Source of the DNA: Streptomyces sp. NBC_01217 | Lineage (GTDB): Bacteria; Actinomycetota; Actinomycetes; Streptomycetales; Streptomycetaceae | Assembly: GCF_035994185.1 (NCBI RefSeq) | Contig: NZ_CP108538.1 | Span: forward strand, 4,875,501 to 4,939,500 | Length of the DNA stretch: 64,000 nt | Reading direction: 5' to 3' | The notes under the pieces: model-generated | Told to the model about the DNA's origin: nothing | Database searches by the model: none | Seen by the model: only the letters and a program-made list of their open reading frames with translations | In this document: in pieces, positions 25,724 through 33,029 of the stretch | Position numbering within the stretch: the first letter of the stretch is position 1 | How the letters are laid out: each line of letters starts with the position of its first letter | Position numbers and translations under genes: made by a program

Positions 25724-26618
25724 GGCCGTACACCACGTCCGGTACCGCGAGGGTGAGTTCGTCGGTGGCGGATGGCCGGTGGTCGATGTGGTCAGCGAGC
25801 TTGTCGTACCAGAAGGCGTGGGAGTCCTTGCCGACGGCCTTGCAGGACATGGTGAGTGCGCCGCGCGGGTCGGCCTCGATCCGCTCGATCTCCGTTGGGC
25901 CTCCCGCAGGAGCGCAGACCTCTGGGGCGCCGTGCTCGGACAGGTCCTCGTCGACGATCACCTCGATGGTCAGCCCGGCGGTCTGGAGCTGGGCTCGAAG
26001 ACGGATGTAGGCAGCGGGGTCGGTGATGAGGAGCTCCGGGTGATCTGCTGCGTTACCGACCGGCCGGAGGCAGTGAAGCTTCAACTGCTCGACGCCATAG
26101 CGCTGCAGGGTGCGGGCAAGCGGGAGCACCTCGCCGATGTTGCGAGAGGTGACCGTCATGGTCGCGCCGGTGCGGACACCGAGTCCCCGGGCGATGTCGA
26201 GTGCGCTCAGCGCGCTCTGGTAGCTGCCGAACTTGCGGATGTGGTCGTTGGTCGAGCCGATGCCCTCCAGCGACACTCGCAGTAGGTCCAGGTGGGGGGC
26301 GATCTCGGTGAGCCGGCGCTCGATCCGATAACCATTGGTGCAGATCTCGACCTGCATGCCCAGTTCCTGCTTGGCGTACCGGACGACGTAGGCGAGGTCC
26401 TTGTAGACGAATGGCTCGCCGCCCAGCAGGGTGACAGCCTCGGTGCCGTACTGGTCGCGCATGAGTGTGAGGAGGTTGACGGCCTCGTCTGCAGTGAAGG
26501 CATCGGCGTGCTGGAGCCTTTTGCCATGGAAGCAGTGCAGGCACTCGAAGTTGCAGCGGTACAACAGCTGCAGGTACAGCATCCGGATCCTGCGGATCCC
26601 GGTGACTTCCCCGATCAC
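25716..26618 (-). CDS. Radical SAM enzyme
   Basis: A 300-residue radical SAM protein. The cluster motif CNFECLHC (CxxxCxxC) sits near residue 22, followed by GGEP (SAM binding), ICTNG and a TIM-barrel pattern. Two further Cys occur late (EVCAPAGG and TMSCKAVG), which could ligate an auxiliary cluster, though a full SPASM motif is not visible. GTG 26618 has GAAGGAG 6 nt upstream. The overall type is MoaA/PqqE-like. The substrate is unknown; a nucleoside, peptide or carbohydrate is possible. Confidence 0.87.
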   Translation of the reverse strand: MIGEVTGIRRIRMLYLQLLYRCNFECLHCFHGKRLQHADAFTADEAVNLLTLMRDQYGTEAVTLLGGEPFVYKDLAYVVRYAKQELGMQVEICTNGYRIERRLTEIAPHLDLLRVSLEGIGSTNDHIRKFGSYQSALSALDIARGLGVRTGATMTVTSRNIGEVLPLARTLQRYGVEQLKLHCLRPVGNAADHPELLITDPAAYIRLRAQLQTAGLTIEVIVDEDLSEHGAPEVCAPAGGPTEIERIEADPRGALTMSCKAVGKDSHAFWYDKLADHIDHRPSATDELTLAVPDVVYGRV

Positions 26619-26725
26619 GTGGGTCTCCTTCGGGCAGTTGCCTGGTGGGAGACCTGATGCTGGCGGAACGAGTACGGACAGCATCACCGCGTATCCGGAC
26701 GCCCCGGGGACGTCCTGGGACGTTT

Positions 26726-27418
26726 TCAGTGGGCCGCGAAGGTCTCCAGGACCCCGAGAACATGCGCAGTGTCCGTCAGGTTCGGTAGCACTACCTGCGC
26801 GCCGGCAGCGGCCAATTCTTCGACGCTGTGGACGCCAGAAGCGACCGCAATGATCCCGGAGTTCGTGGCGAGCGCGGCCTCAACATCCCTCGGGGTATCT
26901 CCTACCAGCACGACAGGCACGTCATCCGACGCGCCTCGGAGGCGTTGGGCGCGCTCCCGGGCAACAGCGACCAAGCCCGGACGCTGGAGAGCGTCAGCCC
27001 CATAGGCACCAACAGACAGGTCGAGGAGAGGGTCCAGTCCGAAGGCCGATACCTTCACGCGGGCATTGGCCGCGATATTGCCGGTGAGAACCGAAGACAC
27101 CCAGCCCTCGTGTACCGAGGTCACCTTCAAGACGTCACGCACGCCCGGCAGCGCCGTCCCGCGCACGCTGAGATCGTGGAGGCGTTCCTCCCCGGCGCTG
27201 GCAAGAGCAGCCTCGACAGCCGCCCAGTCCGGCTCGGACAGACCGTTCCGCTGGAACATGTCACGCATGATCAGGCGATCCGTACGGCCCTCCGTCCGCG
27301 CAGGTTCGATCGGAGCGGTTCCCGCCAGCGCCGTAAAGGCGGCAGCGTAGATCTCCTTACTGATCCCGGCATTCTCGATGAGCGTGTGGTCGATGTCCCA
27401 CAGGACGATGAGCTCCAT
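26726..27418 (-). CDS. HAD-superfamily phosphatase
   Basis: A 230-residue haloacid-dehalogenase-type hydrolase. Motif I is WDIDHTLIE (nucleophile Asp8, acid Asp10), motif II is SVLTGN, motif III Lys is in ARVKVSAFG and motif IV is VVLVGDTPRDVEA. The helical cap lies between motifs I and II (subclass I, phosphoglycolate-phosphatase-like). It is the first gene of the leftward operon, opposite the XRE/PLD regulator across an 88-97-bp promoter gap. A 107-bp gap separates it from the radical SAM gene. Confidence 0.88.
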   Translation of the reverse strand: MELIVLWDIDHTLIENAGISKEIYAAAFTALAGTAPIEPARTEGRTDRLIMRDMFQRNGLSEPDWAAVEAALASAGEERLHDLSVRGTALPGVRDVLKVTSVHEGWVSSVLTGNIAANARVKVSAFGLDPLLDLSVGAYGADALQRPGLVAVARERAQRLRGASDDVPVVLVGDTPRDVEAALATNSGIIAVASGVHSVEELAAAGAQVVLPNLTDTAHVLGVLETFAAH

Positions 27419-27478
27419 ACGACCAGCGTAAGTACCGTGGTCGACGCTTCGGCTTCCGAGGAACGTCCCATGACGTCC

Positions 27479-27508
27479 TTGCCCGCTCCTGGCCGCCTCG
27501 GCTTGTAT
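27479..27508 (+). promoter_or_regulatory. Candidate promoter for a leaderless regulator mRNA
   Basis: TTGCCC (27479-27484) and TTGTAT (27503-27508) are separated by 18 bp. The -10 ends 7 nt before GTG 27516, so transcription could begin at the start codon and give a leaderless message. No Shine-Dalgarno is seen before GTG 27516. Confidence 0.45.
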
Positions 27509-27515
27509 GGCGTCT

Positions 27516-28289
27516 GTGAACGAGCGACTGCACTCCGTACTCGCCCAGCGCGGCGTCTCGCCCGAGTCACTCGCTGAAGTCTGCGAGGTAGACCCGAAGA
27601 CCGTCAGTCGCTGGCTCGGCGGGCGCGTTCCCCATCCGCGCCACCGATTCCGCGCTGCCCAGCACTTACGGGTGGAGGAGGTGTTCCTCTGGCCAGCCCC
27701 AGCGCCGAGTGCCGGACAGCCCAGTGACGGGTCAGGCTTGGAGCTCGTCGGGACCTATCAGAACCGGGCCAGTGTTCCCCGGGACATGTGGCTCTCGCTG
27801 CTGAAGGGAGCCCAGGAGCAGATCAGCGTCCTCGTCTTCTCGGGCACCTTCTTCGCGCAGTCCAACCCCCACGTCGCCAAGATGCTTGCCGAGCGCGCGG
27901 CCGAAGGTGTTCAAGTGCGTCTCTGCTTCGGCGACTCGAACGGCCAGGCAGCGGCCATCCGCGGCCGCGAAGAAGGCATCGGCGACACACTCGCCGCCAA
28001 GATCCGCGCCTCCCTGACCTACTACCGACCCCTACTGTCCGAGGCAGGCTGCGAGGTCAGGCTGCACGACACCACGCTTTACACCTCCCTGTTCCGCTAC
28101 GACGACGACCTACTGGCCAACCCGCATGTCTGGGGCCAGCCGGCCAGCGCCAACCCTCTGCTCCATCTCAAGCGAGTTGACGCTGCAGGGTGGTTCGACA
28201 ACTACGCTCAGAGTTTCGAAGCTGTCTGGGCCACCGCGCGGCCCTGGACGCCAGACCAGGAAGGGCCCTCGTCACATGGGCAGGACTGA
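27516..28289 (+). CDS. XRE regulator fused to a PLD-like domain
   Basis: A 257-residue protein. An N-terminal helix-turn-helix (NERLHSVLAQRGVSPESLAE, then VDPKTVSRWLGGRVPHPRHR) is joined to a PLD/helicase-N-like fold (MWLSLLKGAQEQISVLVFSG, then VQVRLCFGDSNG). No HxKxxxxD motif is seen, so the domain probably senses rather than cleaves. I recall this architecture as common in Streptomyces, often beside a NUDIX gene as here. It is divergent from the HAD-led operon and may control it. GTG 27516 is chosen; ATG 27507 is an alternative. Confidence 0.82.
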   Translation: MNERLHSVLAQRGVSPESLAEVCEVDPKTVSRWLGGRVPHPRHRFRAAQHLRVEEVFLWPAPAPSAGQPSDGSGLELVGTYQNRASVPRDMWLSLLKGAQEQISVLVFSGTFFAQSNPHVAKMLAERAAEGVQVRLCFGDSNGQAAAIRGREEGIGDTLAAKIRASLTYYRPLLSEAGCEVRLHDTTLYTSLFRYDDDLLANPHVWGQPASANPLLHLKRVDAAGWFDNYAQSFEAVWATARPWTPDQEGPSSHGQD

Positions 28290-28743
28290 GTACTACAACG
28301 ATCCCAAAGCCCCCAAGGCGAACACACTCATTCCCGCCAACAACCTGCTCGTCGTCGACGACAGCGGCGCCATCCTTCTCCAGCGCCGTCGGGACACAGG
28401 CCAATGGGCCTTGCCGGGGGGCGCGCAGGACATCGGCGAGACAGCGGCACAGTGCGCGGTGCGCGAATGCCTGGAAGAGACCGGCATCATCGCCGAGATC
28501 ACCGGCTTCCTCGGGGTCTACACGAACCCCAACCACATCGTCGCCTACACCGACGGTGAGATCCGCCAGCAGTACGAGAACACCTACATCGGGCGCCCAG
28601 TGGGCGGCGAGCCCACCATCAACGACGAAGCCGACGGCGTCCGCTACGTCCAGCCATCCGACCTGGACCAGTACGACATCCACCCCAGCATGCGCCAACA
28701 GATCGGCGACTACCTCGCCGGCACGTACCCCTACCTGGGCTGA
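28276..28743 (+). CDS. NUDIX hydrolase
   Basis: A 155-residue NUDIX hydrolase that would cleave a nucleoside-diphosphate-linked compound. The complete NUDIX box GAQDIGETAAQCAVRECLEE (continuing TGI) matches GX5EX7REUXEEXGU. The start ATG 28276 overlaps the upstream regulator by 14 bp, with GGAAGGG inside that gene, so the pair is coupled. The N-terminus RTEYYNDPKAPKANTL is typical of the XRE/PLD-linked NUDIX group. The substrate is unknown. Confidence 0.9.
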   Translation: MGRTEYYNDPKAPKANTLIPANNLLVVDDSGAILLQRRRDTGQWALPGGAQDIGETAAQCAVRECLEETGIIAEITGFLGVYTNPNHIVAYTDGEIRQQYENTYIGRPVGGEPTINDEADGVRYVQPSDLDQYDIHPSMRQQIGDYLAGTYPYLG

Positions 28744-29294
28744 GCAGCCAGCGCCGCCTTCACCCGCTCCACAGCGGCTAAGAGCTCCGGCGCCGCTCGA
28801 CGAATGAACCGCCCGACCACGCTGTCAGCCTCGTAGCGGCCCACGATCTCCGTCACCCGCTCCTCGGCAGTGGTCCGCCGCCCGTCGGGAGTCGTCGTCA
28901 TGTCGCAGTAGACCAACGCATCCACGAGCCGCTGATCCTCGAGAACTGGGAACTCAGCTTCAAGCACGTCCCTCAGTCCGCGTTCCTCGGCTTCCAATAC
29001 CGCGAATGAGTGGTTCGCGACGAGTCGCACCAGCCGCCTATCAGCGCTGTGAGCGTCACGGAGGAACCGCGCGCCGTCGAGAGGGTGGAATCCCGTAGCT
29101 GCCAGGCGTGGCGCGTATCCGACGTCGTGGAGCGTGGCGGCAGCAGCCAGAAGGCCGGAATCACTCCTCAAGATCCTCCCGAGATCGACCGCGCGACGCG
29201 CGACCCCTTGGGAATGTGCCCATCGCCGAGGAAGCACAGAACTGAGCTCCGTCTCGCCGACCTGTATCGCCCAGTCCACCATCGATCCATCCAT
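28731..29294 (-). CDS. HD-domain phosphohydrolase
   Basis: A 187-residue HD-superfamily protein. Metal ligands are His in RRWAHSQGVA, HD in AATLHDVGYAP, His in GFHPLDGA, His in VANHSFAV and Asp in VYCDMTT. The family cleaves phosphoester bonds in nucleotides. It converges on the NUDIX gene with a 13-bp overlap and completes the cargo cassette. An alternative start (ATG 29282) lies four codons in. Confidence 0.85.
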   Translation of the reverse strand: MDGSMVDWAIQVGETELSSVLPRRWAHSQGVARRAVDLGRILRSDSGLLAAAATLHDVGYAPRLAATGFHPLDGARFLRDAHSADRRLVRLVANHSFAVLEAEERGLRDVLEAEFPVLEDQRLVDALVYCDMTTTPDGRRTTAEERVTEIVGRYEADSVVGRFIRRAAPELLAAVERVKAALAAQPR

Positions 29295-29821
29295 GATCGG
29301 GATGCTGCCCAGATCTGCCTCGCGCAGTCCAGAGGACTGTCTTCCCTGTCCCTTGCATTCTCAGCCACTGGTACACGGTGCTAGAGAGACCAAGACGGCG
29401 CCACCCGAGTTTTTGTGCTGGTCGAGCCACAACGCGTACGCCATCGAAGTCCACCGCTGCCGCCCCTGGGCAGACTGAACCGCCCCGGCTCGAATGGAGA
29501 CTTGATTTCGTGAAAGGATCGAGTCATGGCACGACCTTCCCGTTACGCGCTTGAGCTGCGCTGACGTGCGGTGCGCATGGTCGCCGAGGTGCGCGACGAC
29601 TACCCGAACGAGACGGCCGCTTTGCAGGCGGTCACCGAGAAGCTCGGCATCGGCTCCCGCGAGACGCTGCGGAACTGGCTGAAGCAGCACGAGGTCGATG
29701 CGGGGACGCGGCCCGGGACGACGACGGAGGAGTCGGTCCAGCTCAAGGCGTTGAAGAAGGAGAAGGCCGAGCTGAAGTGGGCGAACGAGATCCTGAAGGC
29801 GGCGGCGAGTTTCTTCGCGTC

Positions 29822-30053
29822 AATGCCATCGTTGGAGACGTCGACCCGGTGACGGTGCGACAGTGACAGATGCCGATGGGGCTGGCTCTTTTCTTTGCTG
29901 CCCCGCCAGTTGAGGGCTTTTCGGCGATGTGCCGCCCCGTCGGCGTCTCCGTTCTTCGCGATGTGGCCTGATAGAAGCGTGCTGTTCGCCCGATTGAGGC
30001 GTGCCCCCGCGGAGAACGACGACACCTCGTCCGACTCCCGTTGGAGGCATCCC
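29822..30053 (+). ncRNA. Predicted bridge-RNA region of the IS110 element
   Basis: In IS110-group elements such as IS621 a non-coding bridge RNA from the left end pairs with donor and target DNA. This left end is 232 nt long, ahead of the recombinase. I predict the RNA from position and family only; I did not fold it or identify its guide loops. Confidence 0.4.
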
Positions 30054-31109
30054 GTGATCGTGGTCGGTATCGACTCCCACAAGAAGACTCACACCCTGGT
30101 CGCGGTAGACCAGGTCGGAAGGCGCCTGACGCAGCTGACCGTGGACGCCACCGCCAGGGGCCGCCGGCAGATCTGCGTCTGGCTGGGACAGTTTGAGCAG
30201 GTCCTACTCGCTATCGAGGACTGCCGGCATCTGACCCGACGTTTCGAGGCGGACCTACTGGTGTCGGGGTACGCGGTGGTGCGCGTGCACACGCGACTGA
30301 TGGCCGGCGCGCGGCGCTCGGCCCGCGAGCGTGGCAAGTCTGATCCGATCGACGCTGAAGCGGTGGCTCGAGTCGCTCTGCGAGAGCCCGATCTGCCCAA
30401 GGCCGAGTTGGACGGCCCGACCCGCGAGGTCAAGTTGCGCTCCGATCACCGACGCACTCTGGTCCGGCAGCGCACCGCCATCGCCAACAAGCTGCGTTGG
30501 TTCCTGCACGAGATCGACCCCGAGCTGGTCGTTCCTTCGCGCGGTCTGAAGCGCCTGTGCGTCCTGGACAGCTTGGAAGCGGGCCTCGTCGCCCGACGCG
30601 GAGTCGTGGCGGAGATCGCGTTGGATCTGGTCCAGGATTGTCGGCGCCTGACCCTGCGCATCAACGCGATGGAGGCCCAGCTACGGCATCTGGTTCGCGA
30701 ACTGGCTCCGAATCTGCTGGCGGTGCCCGGATGCGGGGCCCTGTCGGCGGCGATGATCCTCGGAGAGACGGCCGGGGCCACTCGCTTCAAGTCCAAGGAC
30801 GCTTTCGCCCGGTTCAACGGCACCGCCCCGATACCCGTCTGGTCCTCCAACACGGTTCGCGTCCGCCTCAATCGGGGAGGCAACCGCACCATCAACAACG
30901 CCCTGCACATGGCTGCCGTCACCCAAGTCCGTCAAGACGGGCCCGGCGCTGCGTACTACGCCAAGCAGCTCGCCGCGGGAAAGACCGTGAAAGAGGCTCT
31001 GCGACTGCTGCGGCGCCGCATCTCCGACCGGGTCTTCCGGGCTCTGCTGGCAGACGAGGCTGCCCATGACGACCAGCAGATCATCCAGGAACTGCCGCAG
31101 GTGGCTTGA
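30054..31109 (+). CDS. IS110-family transposase/recombinase
   Basis: A 351-residue DEDD recombinase. The RuvC-like N-terminus has VVGIDSHKKTHTLVAVD (Asp), LLAIEDCRH (Glu) and GKSDPIDAEAVARVAL (Asp pair). The C-terminal transposase_20 domain has LLAVPGCGALSAAMILGE with a candidate catalytic Ser and the block ARFNGTAPIPVWSS. GTG 30054 has GGAGG (30042-30046). The frame is intact, so this is the most likely active IS of the nest. Confidence 0.94.
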   Translation: MIVVGIDSHKKTHTLVAVDQVGRRLTQLTVDATARGRRQICVWLGQFEQVLLAIEDCRHLTRRFEADLLVSGYAVVRVHTRLMAGARRSARERGKSDPIDAEAVARVALREPDLPKAELDGPTREVKLRSDHRRTLVRQRTAIANKLRWFLHEIDPELVVPSRGLKRLCVLDSLEAGLVARRGVVAEIALDLVQDCRRLTLRINAMEAQLRHLVRELAPNLLAVPGCGALSAAMILGETAGATRFKSKDAFARFNGTAPIPVWSSNTVRVRLNRGGNRTINNALHMAAVTQVRQDGPGAAYYAKQLAAGKTVKEALRLLRRRISDRVFRALLADEAAHDDQQIIQELPQVA

Positions 31110-31135
31110 CATAGAAGCATCGCCGAGCTCGACCG

Positions 31136-32073
31136 GCCACACACGCGCTCGTAGCGTTCATCGACGAGTACCGGGACCGCTTCGGCGGGGTCGAGCCGAT
31201 CTGTAGGACGCTCACCGAGCACGACTGCAAGATCGCCCCTTCCACCTATTACGCACACAAGAAGCGACTGGCAGCCCCGTCCGCCCGTACCGTGCGGGAC
31301 GCGGAACTCAGGGAACTGATCCGTCAGGTCCACACCACCAACTACCGCGTCTACGGGGCGAGGAAGATCTGGCGGGAGCTGAACCGGCAGGGACATAAGG
31401 TGGCCCGCTGCACTGTCGAACGGCTGATGGGCGAGCTGGGCATCGCCGGCGCGGTCCGCGGTAAGAAGGTCATCACCACGAGACCGGACCAGCAGGCCGA
31501 GCGGGCACCGGACCGGGTGGATCGTGACTTCGTCGCCGCCGCACCGAACCGCTGCTGGGTCACGGATTTCACGCACGTGGCGACCTGGGCCGGCGTCGTC
31601 TACGTGGCCTTCGTCGTGGACACCTTCTCCCGCCGGATCGTCGGCTGGTCCGCCGCGACGTCGAAGGAGACCCAGCTCGTCCTGGACGCTCTGGAGATGG
31701 CGCTGTGGCAGCGTGACCGCGATGAACATCCCCACGTTCGAGGCGAGTTGATACACCACAGCGATGCGGGCAGCCAGTACACCAGTTTCAAGCTGGCCGA
31801 ACACCTGGACGCGGCCGGCATCGCCGCGAGTTGACAACTATAGGAGCGTCAACGCCCTGATGGAGAGCACGATCGGGCCTGTTCAAAACCGAGTTGATCA
31901 AGCCTCAACGGCCCTGGAAGACCCTTTCCCAGGTCGAGCTGGCCACCGCCGAGTGGATCGACTGGTACTGCCACCGGCGCCTGCACGGTGAGATAGGCCA
32001 CGTCCCACCCGCCGAGTACGAGACCAACTACTACACAGAACTCACAAAACCCCAGGCCACAACCACAATCTGA
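31136..32073 (+). pseudogene. IS3 OrfB (DDE transposase), truncated
   Basis: The frame covers an IS3 integrase: STYYAHKKRLAAPSARTVRD, then CWVTDFTHVATW (first Asp), VVDTFSRRIVGW and LIHHSDAGSQYTS (second Asp). It ends in TGA at 31832-31834 after DAAGIAAS. Downstream remnants in other frames (NALMESTIG, EWIDWYCHRRLHGEIGHVPP) show that a deletion and frameshifts removed the segment before the catalytic Glu. Confidence 0.88.
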
Positions 32074-32208
32074 GATCTCTACCGAACCCGGGGCGGTTCA
32101 CGTCAGCGCTTGGACCATGGGCGACTTCAGCTACTCCGACCACTGAATCCACTGCTGCGCTGAGGACCCTCACTGTTGTTTTGGTGGCGGCTTGCGCCTG
32201 CGCGTCGG

Positions 32209-32520
32209 TCAGACGGCGGCAGGGGCGCCGAGCATCGCGGAAGCCTGTTGGAACGGGTTGAGGACGCGTGTGGGCGCGGCGGTGTGGGGAAGGCCGGGGC
32301 AGGTGAAGCCGAGTTGGGTCATGGCCCGGAGGATTTCGCCGGCGCTGAAATCGCGGCGGTCCTGGCGTGTGATGACCTGCCCGACCTGCTTGACGGGGTA
32401 GGTGCGGCGGCCGATGATCACGGACTCGCCGATGACCTGTTCGGGCTTGATGCCCTTCATGGATTCCAGGACGCCGCTCTTGGTGAGGTCGAACGGGAAG
32501 CGGGCGATGACGCAGCGCAT
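32209..32520 (-). CDS. SCO5918-like small protein of the cold-shock cassette
   Basis: A 103-residue protein beginning RCVIARFPFDLTKSGVLESM, followed by VIGRRTYPVKQVGQVITRQD and DFSAGEILRAMTQLGF. I recall it as the SCO5918 family, found next to a CBS-domain protein, a DEAD-box helicase and a cold-shock protein in Streptomyces, as here. The function is unknown. It is the last gene of the leftward cassette. Confidence 0.78.
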   Translation of the reverse strand: MRCVIARFPFDLTKSGVLESMKGIKPEQVIGESVIIGRRTYPVKQVGQVITRQDRRDFSAGEILRAMTQLGFTCPGLPHTAAPTRVLNPFQQASAMLGAPAAV

Positions 32521-32574
32521 GATGCCTCACAGAGAGAAGAATGAAGGGGAATGGTTTCGCCGCGGTGAGGCGGT

Positions 32575-32985
32575 TCAGTGGGCAAGGGCAAGGGCGAGGA
32601 CGCCCGGAGCGCTGCCCTGCTCGTCGACGACCGGCAGGGCACCGGGCCGGCGGCCGCGCATCGCGTGCTGGGCTTCGGTGATCGTGGTACCGGGTGAGGT
32701 GAACGGCCCGCGGTTGTCGAGAATGTCGCGTAGCTGGACCCGGTCCGTGTACGCGGGGCTGTCACGGACCGCGGCGAGCTGGGCCTGGGTGACCAGTTGG
32801 GTGCACAGGCCGTCGTTGTCGCAGACGAGCAGGTGCTCGGTGCGGGCACTGGTCATGACGGCCAGGGCGACTTCGATGGTCATGTCGTCGCAGACCTGCG
32901 GTCCGGCCGTGTCCATGGTGTCGGCCACTGTCCTGTGCGCGGGGGTGGCGCTCGCCGGGCGGGGTTGCATCTGAACTAGTGCCAA
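32575..32985 (-). CDS. CBS-domain protein of the cold-shock cassette
   Basis: A 136-residue protein with paired CBS motifs: VADTMDTAGPQVCDDMTIEV, then TEHLLVCDNDGLCTQLVTQ and LRDILDNRGPFTSPGTTITE with GALPVVDEQGS. Such pairs bind adenine nucleotides and could act as an energy sensor. TTG 32985 is preferred, with GGAGG 6 nt upstream; the frame extends in full to 33024, and ATG 32970 is another option. It lies 44 bp after the helicase stop, so they are probably co-transcribed. Confidence 0.78.
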   Translation of the reverse strand: MALVQMQPRPASATPAHRTVADTMDTAGPQVCDDMTIEVALAVMTSARTEHLLVCDNDGLCTQLVTQAQLAAVRDSPAYTDRVQLRDILDNRGPFTSPGTTITEAQHAMRGRRPGALPVVDEQGSAPGVLALALAH

Positions 32986-33029
32986 GATGTGCCTCCTGCA
33001 GAGATGGGCCAGTTTCCTGATCAAGAGTT

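Larger units (their letters stand above)
29822..31123 (+). mobile_element. IS110-family element inside the IS3 element
   Basis: 1302 bp whose precise removal rejoins IS3 OrfA in frame, which places the ends at about 29822 and 31123. There are no long terminal inverted repeats and no clear target duplication, as expected for IS110. A 232-bp non-coding left end precedes the recombinase gene and a short right end follows it. Confidence 0.85.
29526..31154 (+). pseudogene. IS3 OrfA, stop codon and IS110 insertion
   Basis: The frame starts MARPSRYALELR and meets TGA at 29562-29564, where related elements probably have Arg. It resumes RAVRMVAEV with a helix-turn-helix (LQAVTEKLGIGSRETLRNWL) and leucine-zipper-like ELKWANEILKAAASFFA. 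IS110 splits it after 29821. Joining 29821 to 31124 restores FFASELDRPHTRS and a TAG at 31152-31154. Confidence 0.85.
29476..32100 (+). mobile_element. Degenerate IS3-family element
   Basis: The ends carry inverted repeats starting TGAACCGCCCCGG (29476-29488 and the complement ending at 32100), with further imperfect matches to about 26 bp. The length minus the internal IS110 is about 1.32 kb, normal for IS3. No target duplication is seen (GAC on the left, CGT on the right). OrfA has an early stop and OrfB is truncated. Confidence 0.88.

Noticed and set aside
29161..29454. 97-residue leftward frame before the IS3 element
   Set aside because: It overlaps the HD gene's 5' end in another frame and has no signature.
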